From assembly GCF_014212015.1 (NCBI RefSeq), contig NZ_JACJVN010000051.1:19182-83181 (forward strand): 64,000 nucleotides of DNA. The letters run 5' to 3'. The position numbers were made by a program, and so were the translations under genes. Under the pieces are notes generated by a model. That model was given only the letters and a program-made list of their open reading frames with translations, was not told the DNA's origin and did not search any database. The stretch is from Cohnella lubricantis. Its GTDB lineage: Bacteria > Bacillota > Bacilli > Paenibacillales > Paenibacillaceae. Numbering within the stretch: position 1 is the stretch's first letter; every line of letters starts with the position of its first letter. Below are positions 58,505 to 64,000 of the stretch, piece after piece.

Positions 58505-59041
58505 TCACGTTAGAATGGTCGTTCTGCTCACGTGCCGGACATATTCGCCGGCCATACGTTCCAGCTCGCCGTCCGACATCTGCTGGGCGCCGTGTATGAT
58601 GAAGGAGGGCAGTTGCTTCATGCCTACCAATTGGAACCCGATCTGATACGGACGGGTAAATTCGTCTACTGTGAATCGGTTATAACCCTCTCTGCCATAA
58701 GCCTCCGCCGAGCTTCCGGTGCTGATCGCCAGTCCCCATTCCTTGCCAACGAGCTTATCCCCGCCGGGTCCGTGCGCCCAGCCGAACGTCATTACCTCAT
58801 CGATCCACTTCTTCAGGAGCGATGGTGCGCTGTACCACCAGAACGGGAATTGGAACACCACTCTGTCATGCGCCAGCAACAGCTCCTGCTCCCTCGCAAC
58901 GTCGATCCTCCCATCCGGATATTCGGCGTACAAATCGCGAACGGTCAGGCCGCCTGCCTGCTTGGCCGCCTCCACGAGCTTTCGGTTCATTCTTGAGCCA
59001 TCCGCAAGCGATGGATGGACGGCTATTATCATCGTTTTCAT
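58505..59041 (-). CDS. NAD(P)H-dependent quinone oxidoreductase, MdaB/YwrO type
   Basis: 178-residue flavodoxin-fold enzyme: IIAVHPSLADGSRMNRKLVEAAK at the N-terminus (FMN/FAD phosphate loop). VFQFPFWWYSAPSLLKKWIDEVMTFGWAHGP is the family signature for the flavin and quinone site. Two-electron reduction of quinones. Translation starts at ATG 59041 with AGGGGG upstream. It is the first gene of a two-gene unit with ribBA, divergent from the FMN-binding lipoprotein gene. An Fnr-like site lies at about -42 of its likely promoter. Confidence 0.88.
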   Translation of the reverse strand: MKTMIIAVHPSLADGSRMNRKLVEAAKQAGGLTVRDLYAEYPDGRIDVAREQELLLAHDRVVFQFPFWWYSAPSLLKKWIDEVMTFGWAHGPGGDKLVGKEWGLAISTGSSAEAYGREGYNRFTVDEFTRPYQIGFQLVGMKQLPSFIIHGAQQMSDGELERMAGEYVRHVSRTTILT

Positions 59042-59106
59042 ACGCTGACCCCCTAGTCGTCATCCGGAGGCCGAACCATCCGCCGGTCTCCGTGAACTTT
59101 AGTGGC

Positions 59107-59150
59107 AGTGTACCAATGGCGGTTCATGCCCGAATATGACCTAAATCACG
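59107..59150 (-). promoter_or_regulatory. Fnr-like site and promoter of the quinone reductase-ribBA unit
   Basis: TGACCTAAATCACG (59137-59150) reads GTGATTTAGGTCA on the minus strand, i.e. GTGA-N6-TCA(T), a near match to the Crp/Fnr type. A TACACT -10-like hexamer lies at 59107-59112 on the minus strand, placing the site centre at about -42 to -44. It is the inverted copy of the site at 59203. Confidence 0.55.
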
Positions 59151-59202
59151 GAACAGCGCCTTTGGCCGAATCGATAAAGAATCTCCCTAACAATTTTGCA
59201 AT

Positions 59203-59245
59203 CGTGATTTAGGTCACGTCGATCTTAGAAAATATCAGGTAAAGT
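59203..59245 (+). promoter_or_regulatory. Fnr-like site and promoter of the FMN-lipoprotein operon
   Basis: CGTGATTTAGGTCACG (59203-59218) has GTGA-N6-TCAC symmetry, close to the Bacillus Fnr site (TGTGA-N6-TCAC). TAAAGT (59240-59245) is a -10-like hexamer, with a start near 59252. The site centre at 59210.5 is then at -41.5, the exact position for class II activation. Confidence 0.65.
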
Positions 59246-59331
59246 GGAAGGCAAAGGGGTTTGAGAATCTTTTCACAAACAATTTGGAGGAGGCCCAAAC
59301 CCTCAGACAATCAGATTGGGAGGAATATAAG

Positions 59332-60255
59332 ATGCAACGTTGGATGGGGTTCGCTGTATCTCTAGTGGTGATAATGGGAGGGCTTACGGCCTGCGGCGGC
59401 AACAACAAGGATAACGCCGCTTCATCTGTGCCTGCCCAAAGCGCGCAAGCTTCTGCTTCCTCTTCTGCTTCCGCATCTGCCGAGCCTGCGGCACCGGCCG
59501 AGCAGCAGGGCTATCAGGACGGCGTATACTACGCGGAAGCTGCGGACTTCGATGCCGATTCCGGCTGGAAAGAAGTCGTCTCTCTGAAAGTGGACGGCGG
59601 CAAGATCGCCGCCGTCGATTGGAACGCCTTGAACAAGGACGGCGGTCTCGACAAGAAGACTTATTCCGAGAAAGGCTTCTACGGCATGAAGGCAGGCGGC
59701 GCTTCAGCCGAATGGCACGAGCAAGCGGCTAAAGCCGAGCAGTTCCTGTTGGACAGCCAAGATCCGAAGGCGATCTCCGTGAAGGATGACGGCACGACCG
59801 ACGCGATCTCCGGCGTCTCGATCCACGTCGGCGGATTCCAAGGGCTCGTCGAGAAGGCGCTGGCAGCCGGCCCTGTACAAGCCGGTCCATACAAGGACGG
59901 CGTCTACTATGCGGAAGCTGCTGAATTCGAGGCCGACTCCGGCTGGAAAGACAATGTGACGCTCACGGTCATGGCCGGCAGGATCGCGGCCGTCAGTTGG
60001 AACTCCACCAGCAAGGACGGCGGCGCAGACAAGGTCACCCGCTCCAAGAGCGGCGAGTACGACATCAAGAAAGGCGGCGGGCAGGCTGCTTGGCACGAAG
60101 AAGCGGCTAAGGCGCAGGCTTACTTGATCGAGAAGCAGGACCCGGCTGCGGTCGCCGTGAAGGACGATGGCACGACGGACGCGATCTCCGGCTGCACGAT
60201 CCACGTGAGCGGCTTCGTCAGCCTGGCCGAACAAGCGCTGGCCAGCGCCCGTTGA
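59332..60255 (+). CDS. Flavin-carrying lipoprotein with two FMN-binding domains (PplA-like)
   Basis: 307-residue lipoprotein: lipobox GLTAC (Cys21), a Ser/Ala linker, and two tandem FMN-bind domains (about 60-180 and 185-305), each beginning DGVYYAEAA. Each ends in the flavinylation motif DAISG-x-S/T: DAISGVS in the first and DAISGCT in the second, where FMN would be attached covalently by an ApbE-type transferase. The length and double-domain layout match PplA, which relays electrons across the Listeria cell wall. GGGAGG precedes ATG 59332. First gene of a probable four-gene operon. No ApbE gene is in the window. Confidence 0.85.
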   Translation: MQRWMGFAVSLVVIMGGLTACGGNNKDNAASSVPAQSAQASASSSASASAEPAAPAEQQGYQDGVYYAEAADFDADSGWKEVVSLKVDGGKIAAVDWNALNKDGGLDKKTYSEKGFYGMKAGGASAEWHEQAAKAEQFLLDSQDPKAISVKDDGTTDAISGVSIHVGGFQGLVEKALAAGPVQAGPYKDGVYYAEAAEFEADSGWKDNVTLTVMAGRIAAVSWNSTSKDGGADKVTRSKSGEYDIKKGGGQAAWHEEAAKAQAYLIEKQDPAAVAVKDDGTTDAISGCTIHVSGFVSLAEQALASAR

Positions 60256-60329
60256 TTGAGGGGCCCGGCCAATCCATTTATTTTACCAACTATGTAATCT
60301 GACTATTGCCCAAAGGGGGAGTTGCTGCT

Positions 60330-62198
60330 ATGCCGCAAATCGTTGTGCTTGGAGGCGGATACGGAGGCGTATTAACCGCCAAGAAGCTCGCCAAGCAATT
60401 GAAGAAGCAGCCGGACACCCGAATTACCCTCATCGACCGGAAGCCGTACCACACTTTGTTAACCGAATTGCATGAGGTCGCCGCAGCGCGGGTGGAAGAG
60501 GATTCCATCAAGATCGACCTGAAGAGGATCTTCTCCGGATTCAAGAACGTGGATGTCGTGCTGGACGAGATCGCCGACATCGACTTCGACAGCCGGCAGC
60601 TGCACGGCGAACAGGGCACGTATCATTATGATTATCTGGTGATCGGCACGGGGAGCAAGCCGACCTTCTTCGGCATCCCCGGCGCAGACCAGAACGCATT
60701 CACGCTCTGGTCCTATGAGGACGCGATTCGCCTGAGAGAGCATACACAGAACTGCTTCCGAGAAGCCGTCAAAGTCCAGAATCCGCATAAGCGCAAGCAG
60801 ATGCTCACCTTCGTCGTCGTCGGCGGCGGCTTCACCGGCGTCGAGATGGTCGGCGAGCTCGCGGAATACGTGCAAGAGCTGTGCAAGGAATTCCGTGTCG
60901 AGCGGGAAGAAGTGTCTCTGTACGTCGTCGACATGGTGAACACCATTCTGCCGATCCTGCCGGAGAAGCTGATCCGCAAGGCGGAGCGCCGTCTGGGCAA
61001 GTTAGGCGTTGAGATCATCACCGGCTCCAAGATTACGGAGGTTAAGGCGGATGGCGTGGTCGTCGGCGATCAGGAGATCAAGTCCCGGACCGTCGTCTGG
61101 ACGGCGGGCGTCGAAGGGTCCGAATTGGCGGGCAGCCTCGATGTCGAGCAGAAAGGCCGCAGACGGATTCTGACGAACGACAAGCTGCAGGTTCCGGCGT
61201 ACGAGAATGTGTATGTCGTCGGCGACAACATTTTCTACATTCCGGAGGGCTCCCAGAATCCCGTGCCGCAGATGGTCGAGAACGCGGAAGAAGCAGCCCC
61301 CGTCATCGCCCACAATATTGCAGCGGACATTCGGGGCTTACCGAAGAAGTCCTACTTGCCCACGTTCCACGGCACGATGGTCTGCATCGGCAGCCGTTAC
61401 GGCGTCGCCAATGTCGGACTTCCCGGCATGATGATGAAGCTGAGCGGCTGGCCGGCTATGGCGGTCAAGCACCTCATCAATATGTGGTACCTATTCCAGG
61501 TGTGCGGCTTCAATAAGGTGTACCATTACGCTCTGCATGAATTTATCCATGTTCGTCATAATCGCAGCTTCCTCGGGGGGCACTTCGCCAAGCGCTCTCC
61601 GAACTTCTGGCTCGTTCCGCTGCGAATCTTCGCCGGCGTGATGTGGCTTATCGAAGGCTCCGAGAAGCTGGGGAAAATGTTCGATGATCCCGGCCGGATC
61701 TTCCTGATCCCAGCGAAGACTGTCGACGGCACTTCTGGCGCATCGGTCGCGGCGGAAGGCGCGCAGGCGGCGGCTGACGCCGTATCGTCGGCCTCCCAGA
61801 CAGTCGAGCAGACCGCATCCGCGCTGCCGGTGCCGCACTTCATCAAATCGATCGTCGACTGGTCGATGAATCTCATGTTCTACGGCCCGCACGGCGATTA
61901 CACTTGGCTGGCCTATGTGTTCCAAGGCGGCATGGTCGCTGCCGAGATGCTCGTCGGCATTCTACTCATCGTCGGCCTGTTCACCGCCCCTGCTGCCGTC
62001 GTATCGGTAGCGATGGGCGTCATGGTATGGGTGTCTGGAATGGCGTCCCAGGATATGCTCTGGTATATGGCAGCCGGCATCGCCTTGATCGGAGGATCGG
62101 GAAGCACGCTCGGCTTCGATTATTATGTATATCCGTGGTTGAAAAGGGTATGGAAGAAGATCCCCATCGTGCGTCGTTGGTATCTCTATACAGATTAA
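60330..62198 (+). CDS. Type II NADH dehydrogenase with C-terminal membrane domain (Ndh2-like)
   Basis: 622 residues. Residues 1-400 are a standard NDH-2: FAD loop VVLGGGYGGVLTAKKLA, NADH loop VVVGGGFTGVEMVGELAEY, and VYVVGDNIFYI. After residue 430 come membrane spans in a DoxX-like arrangement (FWLVPLRIFAGVMWLIEGSEKL; YVFQGGMVAAEMLVGILLIVGLF; MLWYMAAGIALIGGSGSTLG), broken by an Ala/Ser/Thr-rich linker. Such an extended NDH-2 is the entry enzyme of flavin-based extracellular electron transfer in Listeria. ATG 60330 with AAAGGGGGAG is used; the open frame starts at TTG 60306. It is 74 bp downstream of the lipoprotein gene. Confidence 0.88.
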   Translation: MPQIVVLGGGYGGVLTAKKLAKQLKKQPDTRITLIDRKPYHTLLTELHEVAAARVEEDSIKIDLKRIFSGFKNVDVVLDEIADIDFDSRQLHGEQGTYHYDYLVIGTGSKPTFFGIPGADQNAFTLWSYEDAIRLREHTQNCFREAVKVQNPHKRKQMLTFVVVGGGFTGVEMVGELAEYVQELCKEFRVEREEVSLYVVDMVNTILPILPEKLIRKAERRLGKLGVEIITGSKITEVKADGVVVGDQEIKSRTVVWTAGVEGSELAGSLDVEQKGRRRILTNDKLQVPAYENVYVVGDNIFYIPEGSQNPVPQMVENAEEAAPVIAHNIAADIRGLPKKSYLPTFHGTMVCIGSRYGVANVGLPGMMMKLSGWPAMAVKHLINMWYLFQVCGFNKVYHYALHEFIHVRHNRSFLGGHFAKRSPNFWLVPLRIFAGVMWLIEGSEKLGKMFDDPGRIFLIPAKTVDGTSGASVAAEGAQAAADAVSSASQTVEQTASALPVPHFIKSIVDWSMNLMFYGPHGDYTWLAYVFQGGMVAAEMLVGILLIVGLFTAPAAVVSVAMGVMVWVSGMASQDMLWYMAAGIALIGGSGSTLGFDYYVYPWLKRVWKKIPIVRRWYLYTD

Positions 62199-62214
62199 GA
62201 GCGGAGGATAGGCA

Positions 62215-62649
62215 ATGAAGCTTCTGGATGAGACGATCGACATGCTCCGGCAGTATCTCGACGCCGGCGCATCCGGCGTTCTGGAGACCGTCGCGGAGGA
62301 CGATCTTCTCCGCGAGGTCGCCGGATTGCTGCAGTCCTACGAGCTCGACGAATACCGCAGCCTCACGATTCTGGGCTGCTATGTGCTGATCGGCCTTGCC
62401 ATGAGCAAGCACCTGGAGCTCGTTCTTAATGACAACGGGGCTCTAACCCGTGGCATATTGGACGGCGATTACCTGCTCGGCCTCTACTACCGAATGATGG
62501 CCGCTCGAAGGGAATGGAGGCTCATGGCGCATCTGGCTCCGTTCCAGAAGAGGATGCAATCGGATCTGCTGCAAGGACGTCAGCAACGCGCCGTCATGGC
62601 GGAGTTGCGCGACGAGCTGCAGCGTTACCTCGACAGACAATGCGCGTGA
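62215..62649 (+). CDS. Short heptaprenyl diphosphate synthase component I-like subunit
   Basis: 144-residue helical protein with no obvious catalytic motif. The segment LTRGILDGDYLLGLYYRMM (about 77-95) matches the signature L-x-GDY-x-x-GLYY of HepS, the non-catalytic subunit of heptaprenyl diphosphate synthase. The following helix, rich in Leu and Lys/Arg, fits too. It is much shorter than HepS of B. subtilis (about 250 residues) and closer in size to the small subunit of Micrococcus hexaprenyl synthase. It lies between the NDH-2 gene (16-bp gap) and the catalytic subunit gene (18-bp gap), which supports the assignment. Confidence 0.7.
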   Translation: MKLLDETIDMLRQYLDAGASGVLETVAEDDLLREVAGLLQSYELDEYRSLTILGCYVLIGLAMSKHLELVLNDNGALTRGILDGDYLLGLYYRMMAARREWRLMAHLAPFQKRMQSDLLQGRQQRAVMAELRDELQRYLDRQCA

Positions 62650-62667
62650 CGAGAGGAGAGACTGGAG

Positions 62668-63681
62668 ATGGGCAAGCCGTTAAGCGGAGCGCTGAATATC
62701 GATCTGGAAGCCATCCAATCCGCGCTTCGGGAAGTGGTGAACAGCGATTCGGATTTGCCCTCCCCTTCTCCGATCCGCGATCATGTGCTGAAGCTCTTGG
62801 ATGCGGGGGGCAAACGGCTGCGGCCGATTCTGGTGATCGTTGGCAGCCGCTTCGGCCAACCGGTCGGGAAGCCGATCGTGATGCGGACTGCCGTCATGCT
62901 GGAATACTTGCACACGGCATCTCTGATCCACGACGACGTAATCGACCGCTCGGAACTGAGGCGCGGCGTTCCAACGCTTCATTCGGTGACGGATGTTCAT
63001 ACGGCCGTCCACGTCGCCAACTATATGATGGCTAGAGCGATCGAATGGACGGCGGGTATCGGTGACGGCAAGCCGCCGGATGAGGGCGGGGACAGCGAGT
63101 TCGACGAGACCGTCCAGCACTCAATGGAGCTCGCCTCCATCGTTCCGGAGCTATGTCTTGGCGAATATGTGCAGCTTCGCGACCGCTTCAACTTCGATCG
63201 ATCGATGGATGAGTATTTGAGCAAGACCCGCAGCAAAACAGCGCTGCTCATGGCCCATTGCCTTAGAGCGGGAGCGAGAGCCGCGGGCGCGGAAGATGAG
63301 GTATGCCGGCTGCTGTTCGACTACGGCGAGGCGATCGGCATGGCGTTCCAGATCCGCGACGACGTGCTGGACTATACACAGCCCGAATCCGCGATCGGCA
63401 AGCCGGCCGGCTCGGATCTGCGTAACGGCGCGCTGACGCTGCCGGTGCTATATGCATTGGAGGACCCCGCGCTGGCGCCGGTGCTGCGATCGCTTCGGGC
63501 GGATTCGTCGGATGCGGAGTATCGGGAGGCGATCCGGTTGATCTGCGATAGCGGAGCGATCGAACGCTCGCTTGAGCTGGCCGACCTCTACGTTGCGGCG
63601 TCCGAGGCGATCCTGGACCGGTTGGCCGCTTATCCGGCCAGCCGGGACTTGAAGGTGTTGTCAGGCTATTTCATGCGATGA
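62668..63681 (+). CDS. Trans-polyprenyl diphosphate synthase, catalytic subunit (HepT/DmkB-like)
   Basis: 337-residue all-helical prenyltransferase. First aspartate-rich motif HDDVIDRSELRRG (about 90-102), second motif FQIRDDVLDY (about 228-237), and GGKRLRP at the allyl-diphosphate site. It makes the side chain of menaquinone or demethylmenaquinone from isoprenyl diphosphates, with chain length probably set with the small subunit encoded just upstream. GAGAGGAGAG precedes ATG 62668. Last gene of the lipoprotein, NDH-2, HepS-like, HepT-like operon, as DmkB is linked to Ndh2 in the Listeria electron-transfer locus. Confidence 0.92.
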   Translation: MGKPLSGALNIDLEAIQSALREVVNSDSDLPSPSPIRDHVLKLLDAGGKRLRPILVIVGSRFGQPVGKPIVMRTAVMLEYLHTASLIHDDVIDRSELRRGVPTLHSVTDVHTAVHVANYMMARAIEWTAGIGDGKPPDEGGDSEFDETVQHSMELASIVPELCLGEYVQLRDRFNFDRSMDEYLSKTRSKTALLMAHCLRAGARAAGAEDEVCRLLFDYGEAIGMAFQIRDDVLDYTQPESAIGKPAGSDLRNGALTLPVLYALEDPALAPVLRSLRADSSDAEYREAIRLICDSGAIERSLELADLYVAASEAILDRLAAYPASRDLKVLSGYFMR

Positions 63682-63696
63682 ACGCGTTGAGACGAG

Positions 63697-63723
63697 CCCT
63701 TCTGCCGTTAACCGGCAGAGGGG
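63697..63723 (+). terminator. Probable terminator of the electron-transfer operon
   Basis: CCCTTCTGCCG / CGGCAGAGGGG form an 11-bp stem (one G-T pair) with loop TTAAC, followed by CTTCTCTCTG. It lies 15 bp past the stop codon and just before the last 51-bp array. Confidence 0.7.
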
Positions 63724-63784
63724 CTTCTCTCTGTTCGCGTGTTCGCGTTCGCCAGATGCGCCTAATGCGCCGCCTATCCCGCCG

Positions 63785-64000
63785 CTATCCCGCGCATGTA
63801 GTCGATCTGCTCGACCTCTTCCGCCTATTCCCGCCGCTATCCCGCGCATGTAGTCGATCTGCTCGACCTCTTCCGCCTATCCCCCCGCTATCCCGCGCAT
63901 GTAGTCGATCTGCTCGACCTCTTCCGTCTATCCCCCCGCTATCCCGCGCATGTAGTCGATCTGCTCGACCTCTTCCGCCTATCCCGCCGCTATCCCGCGC
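63785..64000. repeat. 51-bp hairpin array, four units, continuing past the window end
   Basis: Cores GTCGA-TCTGC-TCGAC start at 63801, 63853, 63904 and 63955 (intervals 52, 51, 51). Spacers are nearly identical (CTCTTCCGCCTATCCC ... CCCGCGCATGTA). The array follows the terminator of the polyprenyl synthase operon and runs off the window. The stem equals that of the array at 39035, but the spacers resemble those of the array at 36190. Confidence 0.95.

Overview
The window is from a high-GC member of the Firmicutes, most likely of the Paenibacillaceae (a Cohnella or high-GC Paenibacillus type). Supporting this are LplA/LplB/LplC-type sugar importers with no dedicated ATPase, an AraC sensor-regulator with an extracellular domain, S-layer-homology (SLH) anchored enzymes, a Bacillus-style fatty-acid degradation set (fadNAE/lcfA/fadF/fadR/etf), an AdaA/Ogt pair, strong GGAGG ribosome sites and sigma-A promoters. 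No rRNA, tRNA, CRISPR or insertion sequence was seen.

Layout. 1-9400: a rhamnogalacturonan-type uptake locus (GH105 hydrolase, two permeases, two paralogous binding lipoproteins) with a divergent AraC-family sensor-regulator. 9400-17200: a short-chain dehydrogenase, a Cof-type phosphatase, a duplicated-HTH protein, an SLH-anchored GH5 glucanase with two palindromic operators, and an MFS transporter. 17200-30600: a complete beta-oxidation island: thioesterase, fadD, fadE, fadA, fadN and fadF on the minus strand, and fadR-etfB-etfA on the plus strand. The divergent region holds a FadR box and a CcpA cre box. 30700-39000: a MATE exporter, alkaline phosphatase, a histidine kinase fused to an RsbR-like/STAS module, and an alkylation-repair cluster (AlkD-like, Ogt, AdaA) followed by a membrane acyltransferase. 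39000-45100: a second sugar-type ABC importer, a secreted amidase and a 7Fe ferredoxin. 45100-53100: a 1797-residue cadherin-repeat SLH surface protein in an apparent operon with a GNAT enzyme, a DUF6916-like protein and three tail-collar-domain proteins. 53300-57200: a TetR-controlled operon, a CGNR zinc-finger regulator and a DinB protein. 57200-63700: a flavin/quinone locus (ribBA and a quinone reductase on one side; a two-domain FMN-binding lipoprotein, a type II NADH dehydrogenase with a membrane tail and a two-subunit polyprenyl diphosphate synthase on the other). This resembles the Listeria flavin-based extracellular electron transfer locus. Two Fnr-like sites sit near -41.5 of the two divergent promoters.

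The most unusual pattern runs across the window. Six intergenic arrays (27 units in total) each carry a short hairpin repeated at 51-bp intervals (one interval is 52 bp), although the stem sequence differs from array to array. Every array lies directly downstream of at least one gene. Three of the arrays share a common frame and loop but have different, compensating stem arms.
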